Numbered from the stretch's first letter, positions 15,197 to 23,782 are shown. The stretch: 34,597 bases of DNA from Lachnospiraceae bacterium (GCA_021772075.1 JAETNQ010000036.1:1-34597), one strand, 5' to 3'. Numbers and translations: made by a program. Notes: generated by a model not told the origin, from the letters alone.

Positions 15197-17035
15197 TTAC
15201 TGCTCTTTTATTACCGTCTTCCAATCACTGATCCCAATGATTTTCTTCGCAAAATCCGTATATTTTTCCTCTTGTTCCGTGTCCATATATTTATATACAT
15301 TGTATACATATTTCCGGGATCCATCCATGCGATTGATTCCAAGAGCCAGCCCTTGGGCCATTTCCTCCTCCGCATCCGTCTGTCTGGAAAACAGCACGGA
15401 TGTGATATACGGATTGGCCTCCGCCGCCTTATATGCATATACAATCGCCGCCGCCTGCACATCCTCTCCGTCAGAAGAAGTATATCCGAGCTCGCTGATC
15501 GTCACCGGACGCACCTTTCCTTCTTCCGTAAGGAATTCCTCCTGCTGCAGATAATCCGTCACCACGTCAATATTCGCCATCGTAACCATCGGGGTATCCT
15601 CAGAATCCTTTACATATATGGAATCCTTCCAGATATAGGGCGAAGTCAGCGGAACATTATACGGATGGATCGCCAGCCCCCAGTCGATATTCCCTTCCTC
15701 CCTGATCTGCCTGTTGAACTCATCCAATATATCTTTCGCATCATAATGGACCGGATTGCCGGAATTGCTGTCCCACCTCTGGTCCAGGGAAATAAATACC
15801 CTGCTGGCGCCGTTGATGCTTTTGATCGCATTATAGAATACACGGAAAGCCCTGACATATTCCTTGACATAAGAGCTGACGCTGGTATATTCCATATAAT
15901 TCCAGTCTTTTCTCGCATTGATCTCATTTCCGATGATCCAGTTTGCAACGACTCCCCTGCCGTTCGCCCTTCCCGAATACCGCTCCGCCAGAAAAGAACC
16001 GATCGCCGCCAGATATTCCACGCCCTCTTCATCCGCTCCGTTAAACGCATAATAAGGCGCTGTCCCTATGCCCGAACGGGCCTTGGGATGGATCAGCTGC
16101 GGACAGGAAGGAACCACGTCATTCAGCAAAATGACGGTAATTTCGATTTCCTTTTCCGTAAGAGTCTTAAATATCAGATCATATTCCGAAACCACTTCCC
16201 CGTTAAAAGCATACCCTTTCCCATTATAGGTATATTCCACAGGAGGATATTCCCCGTTCTCAGACTGCCCTAATATCCTCGACACCGGAATGTTGTATGC
16301 CGCATGCTGGATCCCCAGATCATCCAATTCTTTCGACAAGAGCTTATCCGGGTCGATCAGAAGCCCCTTCTTCGAATCCGCAGTCTTTCCATTCGACTTA
16401 TATACCGATATTTCCTCCGGATTTGTCACATAATAAGGCTTGCTCACCGCCACAAACTTATCATCTTTCTTTACTGCCACCACATACTTGTACAATAATC
16501 CGCTGATATTGCCAATATGCCTGGAAAACTGGAATTCCGCTTCGCTTCCCTTATATCTTTGGTCGATCGGCGACATATCCTCCGTAATCCTGTCGTTATG
16601 TATCCTCAACGCAAACAAATAGTAATAGGAATCATCGCTGGCCGGAATTTCTTCCGCCGCAGCCTTCAGCACAATATTGCTCGTTCTGTTATCGACCAGG
16701 CAGGACTCCACCGTAACAATATTTTCCGTATCCGCCGGCCCAAGTTCCACAAAATCCGGCCGCTTCCCAACCATTTCAAACACGTTCATCCCAGCGTCCG
16801 CAGCGGCTTCCAGCACCTCTTCGCTCCGGGCCATGGCCGTTTCCGCTTCCTCTTCCTCTTCCGCCGCCCGTTCCCTTTCCCGTTCCGCCCGGTCTGCCCA
16901 GGCTTCCCTCGTCTGCCTGTCCGCAGCCGTTTTATATGCAATCCCTCCAATAACCGCCAAAATACAAACCCCCGCTGCTATGGCTGCCGCATAAATCTTT
17001 TTCCTTCCGCCTTCATCCTTTTTCCCAAACTTCAT
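15197..17035 (-). CDS. Membrane-anchored DUF5722-like glycoside hydrolase
   Basis: About 612 aa. A basic start and one membrane segment (IYAAAIAAGVCILAVIGGIAY) are followed by a charged coiled coil (RERAAEEEEEAETAMARSEE), a beta-rich region (about 110-240), and a TIM-barrel-like domain to the C terminus. NWIIGNEINA could carry the acid/base Glu and VTISELGYTSSDG the nucleophile Glu, as in clan A glycosidases; the overall pattern resembles DUF5722 proteins. It is probably outside the cell and acts on, or binds, a surface glycan. The start at 17035 has GAGG eight bases upstream; upstream ATGs lack a proper site. It follows rfbB by about 90 bp and ends next to palindrome A2. Substrate unknown. 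Confidence 0.75.
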   Translation of the reverse strand: MKFGKKDEGGRKKIYAAAIAAGVCILAVIGGIAYKTAADRQTREAWADRAERERERAAEEEEEAETAMARSEEVLEAAADAGMNVFEMVGKRPDFVELGPADTENIVTVESCLVDNRTSNIVLKAAAEEIPASDDSYYYLFALRIHNDRITEDMSPIDQRYKGSEAEFQFSRHIGNISGLLYKYVVAVKKDDKFVAVSKPYYVTNPEEISVYKSNGKTADSKKGLLIDPDKLLSKELDDLGIQHAAYNIPVSRILGQSENGEYPPVEYTYNGKGYAFNGEVVSEYDLIFKTLTEKEIEITVILLNDVVPSCPQLIHPKARSGIGTAPYYAFNGADEEGVEYLAAIGSFLAERYSGRANGRGVVANWIIGNEINARKDWNYMEYTSVSSYVKEYVRAFRVFYNAIKSINGASRVFISLDQRWDSNSGNPVHYDAKDILDEFNRQIREEGNIDWGLAIHPYNVPLTSPYIWKDSIYVKDSEDTPMVTMANIDVVTDYLQQEEFLTEEGKVRPVTISELGYTSSDGEDVQAAAIVYAYKAAEANPYITSVLFSRQTDAEEEMAQGLALGINRMDGSRKYVYNVYKYMDTEQEEKYTDFAKKIIGISDWKTVIKEQ

Positions 17036-17075
17036 TTGCCTTACCTCTTTTGTCCTCATCCCCTCTGAAACCGCA

Positions 17076-17109
17076 CTGCCGGGCAATCCTATGCCGCCCG
17101 GCAGTTTTT
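17076..17109 (+). terminator. Hairpin with T-run between rfbB and the DUF5722-like gene
   Basis: CTGCCGGGC (17076-17084) pairs with GCCCGGCAG (17096-17104), followed on the plus strand by TTTTT. The T-run follows the stem only on the plus strand, so it would stop antisense transcription. For the minus-strand operon it is a stem without a U-tract. Confidence 0.5.
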
Positions 17110-17126
17110 ACGGTCATTTTTTCATT

Positions 17127-18203
17127 TTACTTATACATCTCCTCATAGTACTTCTGGTAATCGCCGCTCGTCACATTCTTCATCCATTCCTCATGTTCAA
17201 AAAACCACTGGATCGTCAGCCGTATCCCTTCTTTAAACATCGTTTCCGGCTCCCATCCGATCTCCTCTTTGATCTTGTCCGGCGCGATGGCATACCTTCT
17301 GTCATGGCCTTTGCGGTCCTCTACATAAGTAATCAGGTCTTTGCTGACAAGCGCTTTCCTCGGATCGCCATCCGGCAGCATCTCCTGCAATGTCTCGATA
17401 ATAATATTGACGATTTCGATATTCTGCTTCTCGTTATGCCCGCCTACATTATAAGTTTCGAACAACCGTCCTTTTTCCTGCACCATATCGATCGCCTTGG
17501 CATGGTCTTCCACATACAGCCAGTCCCTGACATTCTTGCCATCTCCATATACCGGCAGCTTTTTGCCCTGAAGCGCATTGTTGATAATCAGCGGAATCAG
17601 TTTTTCCGGAAACTGGTACGGCCCGTAGTTATTGGAGCAGTTCGTAATATTCGCCGGAAAATGATACGTATCCATGTATGCCTTTACCAGCATGTCCGAT
17701 CCTGCTTTGCTCGCCGAATAAGGGCTGTGCGGCGCATAAGGAGTCGTTTCGTAAAAATATCCCCCGTCCTCTTCCAGGGAACCGTATACCTCGTCCGTAG
17801 ATACATGGAGGAATTTCTTCCCTTCCCGGAACGTTCCGTCCGGCAGCTCCCAGGCCGCTTTCGCGCAATTCAGCATTACCGCCGTCCCCAGGACATTCGT
17901 CTGAATAAAAACCTCAGGATTGCGTATGCTTCTGTCCACATGGCTCTCCGCCGCAAAATGAACGACTCTGTCGATATCATTCTCCGCAAAAATCTTCGCC
18001 ACAGCCTCCTTATCACAGATATCCGCTTTTACAAAAGTATAATTTTCCCTGTCTTCCACGCCCTTCAAATTTTCCAGATTCCCTGCATAAGTAAGGGCAT
18101 CCACATTAATGATGCGAATCCCGTCGCCATACTTTTTAAACATATAATGAATATAATTGGAACCGATAAAACCCGCCCCGCCTGTCACCAGATAAGTCCT
18201 CAT
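17127..18203 (-). CDS. rfbB: dTDP-glucose 4,6-dehydratase
   Basis: The 358-aa NAD-dependent enzyme converts dTDP-glucose to dTDP-4-keto-6-deoxyglucose. The Rossmann motif TGGAGFIGSN is at the N terminus, HVSTDEVYG is the catalytic Asp-Glu region, PYSASKAGSD gives the Tyr-x3-Lys pair, and RDWLYVEDH and YNVGGHNE are standard sugar-site segments. The ATG at 18203 has GGAGG eight bases upstream and makes the dinucleotide motif start close to the N terminus as usual; the ATG at 18227 lacks a site. The gene is first in its transcript, with a good promoter upstream. Confidence 0.96.
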   Translation of the reverse strand: MRTYLVTGGAGFIGSNYIHYMFKKYGDGIRIINVDALTYAGNLENLKGVEDRENYTFVKADICDKEAVAKIFAENDIDRVVHFAAESHVDRSIRNPEVFIQTNVLGTAVMLNCAKAAWELPDGTFREGKKFLHVSTDEVYGSLEEDGGYFYETTPYAPHSPYSASKAGSDMLVKAYMDTYHFPANITNCSNNYGPYQFPEKLIPLIINNALQGKKLPVYGDGKNVRDWLYVEDHAKAIDMVQEKGRLFETYNVGGHNEKQNIEIVNIIIETLQEMLPDGDPRKALVSKDLITYVEDRKGHDRRYAIAPDKIKEEIGWEPETMFKEGIRLTIQWFFEHEEWMKNVTSGDYQKYYEEMYK

Positions 18204-18238
18204 TTCTTCTTCCTCCATACTTTCCACCTGTTCTTCCC

Positions 18239-18267
18239 ATCATACCTTTTAATCTTTCCGCCGTCAA
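18239..18267 (-). promoter_or_regulatory. Promoter for rfbB
   Basis: The minus strand reads TTGACG (18262-18267), a 17-nt spacer and TATGAT (18239-18244), about 36 bp upstream of the rfbB ATG. Palindrome A3 starts about 20 bp upstream of the -35. Confidence 0.75.
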
Positions 18268-18287
18268 TATCCTAAATCAAATACCCA

Positions 18288-18653
18288 GGGAAATCAATTT
18301 CTGCGGGCGGCGGGCAGGGCAGAGCGGGAAAGAAAAAGGGCGGCGGCAGGAAGGAAGGGGAAGCAGATGGGGGATGGCTTCGCCGTTGCCTCACGCAGGG
18401 AAATGAGATTTTCTTAATATTCCGTTCAGAAAACAGCAATTTGATGACAAGGATGTCATCAAAAGTCCGCCATGAGCCTGGATGGCGAATCGCGGACGGT
18501 TGCGTCCGGCTGGTACAGCGATGCCGGAATATTTAGAAAATCCATTTCCCGGAGCCGGCACGGCGAAGCCATCCCCCATCTGCTTCCCCTTCCTTCCTGC
18601 CGCCGCCCTTTTTCTTTCCCGCTCTGCCCGCCGCCCGCAAAAATTGATTTCCC
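18288..18653 (+). repeat. Giant palindrome A3 (family A, core 18407-18542)
   Basis: The arms 18288-18385 and 18561-18653 pair with one mismatch and one extra AGGGC in the left arm. The core hairpin (18440-18463) reads GATGACA-AGGA-TGTCATC; A1 and A2 have GGTGACA with TGTCACC, so both sides changed together. The 8-mer AATACCCA flanks the element (18280-18287 and 18659-18666). It lies between the divergent rfbB and zinc-ribbon genes and is the main content of the gene-free stretch 18204-18834. Confidence 0.86.
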
Positions 18654-18734
18654 TGTCCAATACCCACAAGAATAAATCTTGCCGGGAAAAATCGCGCTTA
18701 TCCATTTTGTCGATGAATTACTACCATTAAGTTA

Positions 18735-18763
18735 TTGACTTTTTTCGTCATAACTGACACAAT
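18735..18763 (+). promoter_or_regulatory. Candidate promoter for the zinc-ribbon/SGNH pair
   Basis: TTGACT (18735-18740) is followed after 17 nt by CACAAT (18758-18763). The -35 is good and the -10 is weak (4 of 6). The predicted leader is about 65 nt and AT-rich. Confidence 0.45.
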
Positions 18764-18834
18764 CTAATAGTACCAATAAATATAAACTGTATTTAATTAC
18801 AATAATTACAAATTTGAAAAGGGGAATAAAATTC

Positions 18835-19083
18835 ATGATGTATATGCACTACTGCAAACCCTGCAACCGTGTTCACATGTTGAACGGGCACAAAATGACA
18901 TGCCCTAAATGCGGCGGTTCCATTACCGAACTTCGTATTCCGTACATGGAATATGTCAGTATGGATATGGACGAACGCAATGCTTTCAAGATGAGGTGCG
19001 CCGATGAAGCACAGCTCAAAGAACTCAGCACCACCTACCGAATGTATAAATACAGCAAGTGGTACAAAGAACTACATGGTTGA
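18835..19083 (+). CDS. Small zinc-ribbon protein of unknown function
   Basis: An 82-aa protein with two Cys pairs, YCKPCNRVH and CPKCGG, spaced as in a zinc ribbon (about residues 6-29), and a polar, Tyr-rich C-terminal half. No signal peptide or membrane segment is visible, so it is probably cytoplasmic. The ATG at 18835 (or the next codon) has AGGGG ten bases upstream; the longer frame would begin at a TTG inside that site. It precedes the SGNH-like gene by 134 bp on the same strand and may be cotranscribed with it. I do not recognise a named family. Confidence 0.7.
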   Translation: MMYMHYCKPCNRVHMLNGHKMTCPKCGGSITELRIPYMEYVSMDMDERNAFKMRCADEAQLKELSTTYRMYKYSKWYKELHG

Positions 19084-19217
19084 TATCACCGGATGAACAT
19101 CGAAGGAATATCCCAAAGTGGATTTTTTCAGTAAATCATAGTACAATAACAAATACAGCGAAATATTTCATTGTATCTGCAGATTTTCTATCTGCCAAAA
19201 AGTGTGGAGGATTTACT

Positions 19218-20204
19218 ATGAAAAAATCAAACAAGCGTAAACATAGAAAAAAACAGTTCCGTCTTAACTGGCATCTTTTATTATTTGCCTTAATTCTTAT
19301 CATCGCCGCCACCGCTGTAATCAAACTGGTCAAATGGAACGCAGGCACAAAATCAGATTTTGATCCCGAACATATCGCGGAAGGGGGAGATGTGGAACCC
19401 TTGGATACGATCATTCCTTTCAGCGACTCCAAACTGGAAGGCCATGAGGATGACGGTGTTATGACGGTTCTGTGCCTGGGAAACGACCCCCTTACCGATG
19501 AAACCGGGGATAAGGGGTTTGTTTCGCTACTCTCTTCCAAAACCAATGCCGCCGTTTATAACGGAGGTTTTCCCGGTTCCACCATCGGAACGAAATATTC
19601 CGTCTATAACGAATCTTATCCTAAAGACAACTTCAATCTTCCCCATGTCGTCCAAAGCATCTGCGGCGGGGATTTTTCCCGCATGGAAGCGGCTGCCTTG
19701 GCAGAATCGGAACCAATCTACATGGAAACAGTAAATACCTTAAAATCCATCGATTACAGCAAGGTCGATATGATCGCCATCATCTACGACGGTACGGATT
19801 ATCTGGCGGGCATTCCCTCCGATAATCCCAACGACCCTTATGAGATCAGCGCTTATACGGGAGGATTGCGTACCGCCATCGAGGCAATACAAAACACTTA
19901 TCCCTATATCAGGATCGTGGTAATGTCCCACACCTTCGCCCAGTCCATCGATGCAAACGGCAATTTCCAAAACGGAGGCAGCACGGATCTGGGAAACGGC
20001 GCGCTTCCCCATTATCTGCTCAAAGAGATCGACGTGTCCATTTCCTGCGGCGTGTCTATTATCGACAACTTCTATGGAACTATTAACGAAGATAATTATC
20101 GCGATTACATGACAGACAACATCCATTTAAACGATGCCGGAAGACAGATTATGGCAGACCGTCTCGCCGAATTCATAAATACCGGCCGAACCTCCGCCCG
20201 CTAA
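19218..20204 (+). CDS. Membrane-anchored SGNH/GDSL-like protein with altered active-site motif
   Basis: The 328-aa protein has a very basic tail, one membrane segment (WHLLLFALILIIAATAVIKLV) and an extracellular SGNH-like domain. The block V motif is clear (DNIHLNDAGRQIMADRLAEF, with Asp and His), and VVMSHTF and NGGFPGSTIGTKY fit the fold. The first block, however, reads CLGNDPLTDE, where the family usually has GDS, and block III reads YDGTDYLAG rather than GxND. The nucleophile Ser is therefore not where expected. It may be an inactive or binding-only homolog, or a branch with another nucleophile. The start has GGAGG seven bases upstream. Next to the O-acylation operon, a role in acyl handling is a guess. 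Confidence 0.75.
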   Translation: MKKSNKRKHRKKQFRLNWHLLLFALILIIAATAVIKLVKWNAGTKSDFDPEHIAEGGDVEPLDTIIPFSDSKLEGHEDDGVMTVLCLGNDPLTDETGDKGFVSLLSSKTNAAVYNGGFPGSTIGTKYSVYNESYPKDNFNLPHVVQSICGGDFSRMEAAALAESEPIYMETVNTLKSIDYSKVDMIAIIYDGTDYLAGIPSDNPNDPYEISAYTGGLRTAIEAIQNTYPYIRIVVMSHTFAQSIDANGNFQNGGSTDLGNGALPHYLLKEIDVSISCGVSIIDNFYGTINEDNYRDYMTDNIHLNDAGRQIMADRLAEFINTGRTSAR

Positions 20205-20210
20205 CCCCAT

Positions 20211-20307
20211 GCCGCCTCCCGGCGGCACAAACCATCAACGGAAAAATTGCCATATTTCAGCTGCACAAACCATCAATAGGAAGAATGCCGCTTTTCAGGC
20301 ATTCTTC
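20211..20307. repeat. Short hairpins and a 14-bp direct repeat between convergent genes
   Basis: GCCGCC-TCCC-GGCGGC (20211-20226) and GAAGAATGCC with GGCATTCTTC (20280-20307) are stem-loops. GCACAAACCATCAA occurs at 20225-20238 and again at 20263-20276. None has a clear T-run. Confidence 0.6.
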
Positions 20308-20308
20308 G

Positions 20309-20373
20309 GTGTGGAATTTAGAAGTTCTTGGCGAAACAGCCTTTGCTGTGAGCCTTAGAACTTCTTTCCACAC
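20309..20373. terminator. Large stem-loop between convergent genes, possible bidirectional terminator
   Basis: GTGTGGAA pairs with TTCCACAC and AGAAGTTCT with AGAACTTCT; the loop holds an ACAGC and GCTGT stem. It lies between the stops of the plus-strand SGNH-like gene and the minus-strand DltD/AlgX-like gene. No U-tract follows, so termination is inferred from position. Confidence 0.5.
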
Positions 20374-21425
20374 TAATACTCGATAGAAAACAATTCCTCA
20401 AAATCATATTCTTCTACGATTTTCCTCATTTTCCCCAGCTCTTCTTCCAAGTTTTCCTCCGTTACCACGCATTCCCCGTCGGCAAAGCACTCCGCCATAT
20501 AACGGTTGATATCCGGGTGGTAATGGCTATAATCCGCATAGCGGTCCAGGTTGCATATGATCCATTCCTGATTGGGAAAAAAGAACACCTTTACATTATC
20601 ATATGAAAACAGCCTCTCCGAAATATATTCATACTCCCGAAGCACCGCATCCAACTGCTTCTCCCGAAGCACGTCATTCCAGTACAGGATGCTGTAAGGA
20701 GGATAAAACACATAGAATTCCGTATCCGGGTTTGCCTCGATATAAGGGCATATATTGGCATCCATATTCGCTTTGATATTTTCCGTAAATTTTTCCGGGT
20801 CAGCCTCCTCTGCCGCCGGTTCGGCCGGCACATAATTGTGCATGACCCATTGCTTGTTATAATACTCCTCCGTCCACCAGCTCGCATAAACCGTCGCAAG
20901 ATCTGTTTTGTCCGGGTCGGCCAGCGGCCTCATGATATATTGCAGCACTACATCTTTGTTCAGCAAATAGGGCACATCATTCCACACATAGTCGTCATAC
21001 AGATATTCAGGTATCGGGTATTTCGTCTCTTCCACCCCGCCGCTGTAGGTGATCACATCGATCCCCAGAAAAACCGCATCCACTTTGCGGCCGTCCCGGA
21101 ATATGATATCCATAATATTCGCCTGATCCTTCGGAAACGCCCCGCTGTAGCTCAGCTTCAAAGTTTTTAGCCCCATCAGTTCCCCAAACCAATCCGTATT
21201 GAAATTCACGGTCATGGAAGAGCCTAAAATCACGCTGTCATACTCCATATGTTTTGCCATTCCGGGGTTCTGGTTTATCTGGTTATCCACCACATAAGGA
21301 AAACCTTCCAGAGGGGCATGATATTGAAAAAAAGGATCTATATACGCGGTCAGCAGCATGACCGCCGCTGCCGCCGCCAGAAAACAGCCTCCAAAGGCGG
21401 CCAGCCATCGCTTATATTGTTTCAT
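20373..21425 (-). CDS. DltD/AlgX-like SGNH protein, partner of the MBOAT acyltransferase
   Basis: The 350-aa protein has one N-terminal membrane segment (LAAFGGCFLAAAAAVMLLTAYI) and an extracellular domain. VILGSSMTVNF holds the likely nucleophile Ser and the later HYHPDINRYMAE region has candidate Asp/His residues, as in DltD, AlgX and AlgJ types. Such proteins work with an MBOAT protein to transfer an acyl group to a surface polymer. It is the last gene of the four-gene operon and begins 14 bases after the MBOAT stop, with AAGGA upstream of the ATG. The acceptor is likely the glycan made in this locus, but this is inference. Confidence 0.78.
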   Translation of the reverse strand: MKQYKRWLAAFGGCFLAAAAAVMLLTAYIDPFFQYHAPLEGFPYVVDNQINQNPGMAKHMEYDSVILGSSMTVNFNTDWFGELMGLKTLKLSYSGAFPKDQANIMDIIFRDGRKVDAVFLGIDVITYSGGVEETKYPIPEYLYDDYVWNDVPYLLNKDVVLQYIMRPLADPDKTDLATVYASWWTEEYYNKQWVMHNYVPAEPAAEEADPEKFTENIKANMDANICPYIEANPDTEFYVFYPPYSILYWNDVLREKQLDAVLREYEYISERLFSYDNVKVFFFPNQEWIICNLDRYADYSHYHPDINRYMAECFADGECVVTEENLEEELGKMRKIVEEYDFEELFSIEY

Positions 21426-21439
21426 TATTTATCCTTCCT

Positions 21440-22918
21440 TTAAAAATTGAAGTACAGAAAAGTGCTGACCCGGGAAAACGCAAGCACGCACCAGAGCATC
21501 GCCCCCGCAAACAATACCGCCGTCCAAGGCTTCGGCTTTATCCTGTCCGCCGCCTGCGCCGCATTTTTTCCAAAGAACACAAGCAGCAAAGCAAATGCCG
21601 TTATCGCCCCCATCAGGATATAATGCCCGTACTCCCATCCGTCCAGCCGCAAAACTTTCAAAATATACCAGAATTCATCCAGATTAAAATATCCCGCCAG
21701 ATTCCTGTTCACTCTGGCGAAATCCCCGGAAAACAATATGGAAAGCAGCCGGTTCCCCTGCGCCACGCTGTCCGCCCTGAAATATACCCAGGCAAACGCC
21801 GTATAACAGAAGGTAAGAGGAACGGAAACAACTCTTGGAATCTTAATTCTGCCAAGAACCGCGCCCTTCCGGTTCATCCACATCCTTGTCAGGACATACA
21901 ATACGCCATGGAGCATTCCCCAAAGAATAAAATTCCATCCGGCCCCATGCCATATCCCGCTGACCAGGAAAACAGCCAAAAGGTTGCCGTACATCCTTCC
22001 CTTGCCCTTCCGGTTGCCCCCGAGAGGAATATAAATATATTTGGTAAAGAAACGGTTCAACGTAATATGCCACCGTTTCCAGAATTCAATAATATTCCCC
22101 GCCTGATAAGGGGAATTGAAATTCACGGGAAGCTCTATGCCGAACATCCGGCTCACCCCAAGAGCCATATCGCAATAACCGCTGAAATCAAAATAAAGCT
22201 GCAAGGCATAAAAAACCACAAGCAAAAGAGCGTCCCAGCCATGCATGATTTCCAAGTTGGAATAGCCGTAATCCACCGCTCCCCCGAAAGTATCCGCCAA
22301 TACAACCTTTTTCATCATCCCCATCACGAACAGGCAGATTCCCCTCATCAACCTTTCCGCATCCAATTTCTTTTTTCCTGCCCCTGCAAGCTGGGGCGCC
22401 CATTCGGCATACATCACCAGAGGCCCCTCCACCAGTTTGGGAAAGTATACGATGGAAAGCATGTAATCGAGAAAGCCGCCCCCTTCTATCTCCCCCTTAT
22501 AGCAATCCGCCAGATAGGATATTTGCTGAAAAGTAAAGAAGCTGACGCCCACGGGCAGCGCCACACGGAGCAGCGGCAGATCCATGCCGCTGGCATGGTT
22601 CCAATTCTCTATAAAAAAATCCATATATTTAAAATAACCAAGAACGGCCAGATCTGCCGCAATCCCGGCCGCCAGCAGGCCCCCGGCCCGCATTCCCGCT
22701 TTTTCCTTCCTTCTGATCCCCAGCGCGATTCCATAATTCAGCAGCATGCCAGCCGCCAAAAGAAGCAAATATTCCAGCCGGAAACTGCCATAGAACCAGA
22801 AAGACACAGCAACCAGCCAAAGCTTTGCCGCCTTGTCCCCGATCCTGCCCGCTAAGTAATATCCGCCAAGGCTCACCGGCAAAAATACAAATACAAAAAT
22901 ATACGATTGAAATAACAT
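21440..22918 (-). CDS. MBOAT family O-acyltransferase
   Basis: The 492-aa polytopic protein (about 11 membrane segments) resembles AlgI, PatA and DltB. Family landmarks are YFPKLVEGPLV, FDFSGYCDMALGVSRMFGIELPVNFNSPY, FWKRWHITLNRFFTKYIYIPLGGNR and the catalytic His in SGIWHGAGWNFILWG. It would take an acyl group from a cytoplasmic donor and pass it across the membrane, where the SGNH partner encoded directly downstream completes transfer to the glycan. The ATG at 22918 is eight bases from the upstream stop. Acetyl is the usual group for this type; the sequence does not prove it. Confidence 0.93.
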   Translation of the reverse strand: MLFQSYIFVFVFLPVSLGGYYLAGRIGDKAAKLWLVAVSFWFYGSFRLEYLLLLAAGMLLNYGIALGIRRKEKAGMRAGGLLAAGIAADLAVLGYFKYMDFFIENWNHASGMDLPLLRVALPVGVSFFTFQQISYLADCYKGEIEGGGFLDYMLSIVYFPKLVEGPLVMYAEWAPQLAGAGKKKLDAERLMRGICLFVMGMMKKVVLADTFGGAVDYGYSNLEIMHGWDALLLVVFYALQLYFDFSGYCDMALGVSRMFGIELPVNFNSPYQAGNIIEFWKRWHITLNRFFTKYIYIPLGGNRKGKGRMYGNLLAVFLVSGIWHGAGWNFILWGMLHGVLYVLTRMWMNRKGAVLGRIKIPRVVSVPLTFCYTAFAWVYFRADSVAQGNRLLSILFSGDFARVNRNLAGYFNLDEFWYILKVLRLDGWEYGHYILMGAITAFALLLVFFGKNAAQAADRIKPKPWTAVLFAGAMLWCVLAFSRVSTFLYFNF

Positions 22919-22926
22919 AGCAGCAC

Positions 22927-23745
22927 CTATTGAAACGTTTCTTTTATGATTTCCGCAGCCACCGGATCATAATAGACAGGATATCCGTCCACCGTATCGA
23001 TCAGCTCCAGGCCGAAATTCTCCGGCGCTTCCGTCACCCCTTTGTCCTTGACATTGGGCAGCACAATATAGGTGCAGTACCGTTCCCTTGTCAATTTCAC
23101 AAGCTCCTCGATATCGATCATCGTCGGGTGGTTCATCACTGTATGAACCGGCTCCGCATACTGCCACTTCGGTTCCACCATTTCCCTTCCATAAAGAAGC
23201 TGGATATCCGTATCATACTGCCTGACAAAATAAACCAGATCCGTCGGAAATACCGCCCAGATGCGCTCCTCTCCATCTTCGGGAGCTATCAGGTCACAGA
23301 GATCGACCACCGTCTGGGGCAGATGGTACGGGTTCTGCGCCTTTGACATATACTGGCTGGCATATACATATTTCCCTCCCAATATAATAGCGGCCCCTGC
23401 CGCCGCGCAGGCGATCCCCCCTGCCCACGCCCCCCATTTTTCATTGAGGCATCCCGCCAGCTTCACGCCGCCGTAAGCAACGACGATCCCCATGGGAACC
23501 AGCCATAGCACCCTGTAATAGGTATCCCCTTCCCCGCCCATCAGACGGACAAATACCTTTCGGAAAACAGGGAAAAAGAAAAGCAGCAACAGGCTCAAAG
23601 GCATATAGACGAACAAGGCCCGCCTTCTTTTGTTTTTTTCCGTTATTAAAAGCCAGACAAGGGAAAGCAAAAACAATACCACCAGGTACTTTCCTCCGGC
23701 ATAATTTTTAAATATTACCACACTTTCCATAAAAATTCCGTACAT
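22927..23745 (-). CDS. Membrane protein with C-terminal soluble domain, possibly the C half of a split GT-C
   Basis: The 272-aa protein has about four membrane segments (YLVVLFLLSLVWLLI, LFVYMPLSLLLLFFFPVF, VLWLVPMGIVVAYGGVKLA, AGGIACAAAGAAIILGG). They are followed by a soluble domain of about 130 residues (from QTVVDLCDLIAP to the end) ending DTVDGYPVYYDP. This layout, membrane bundle then a small alpha/beta domain, is that of the C-terminal half of large GT-C-like proteins. The gene directly upstream looks like an N-terminal half. The ATG at 23745 has GGAGG nine bases upstream; the ATG at 23766 has no site. Function not recognised. Confidence 0.7.
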   Translation of the reverse strand: MYGIFMESVVIFKNYAGGKYLVVLFLLSLVWLLITEKNKRRRALFVYMPLSLLLLFFFPVFRKVFVRLMGGEGDTYYRVLWLVPMGIVVAYGGVKLAGCLNEKWGAWAGGIACAAAGAAIILGGKYVYASQYMSKAQNPYHLPQTVVDLCDLIAPEDGEERIWAVFPTDLVYFVRQYDTDIQLLYGREMVEPKWQYAEPVHTVMNHPTMIDIEELVKLTRERYCTYIVLPNVKDKGVTEAPENFGLELIDTVDGYPVYYDPVAAEIIKETFQ

Positions 23746-23782
23746 ATCTTCTTTCCTCCGCTCCATGGATGCATCCGCTCAT

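Noticed and set aside
14613-15224. Reading frame of 203 codons across A2 and similar ones across A3
   Set aside because: It runs through both palindrome arms and into rfbA on the wrong frame; composition is palindrome-driven.
21623-22855. 410-codon plus-strand frame opposite the MBOAT gene
   Set aside because: The minus strand carries the full MBOAT signature; the plus frame has no motif.
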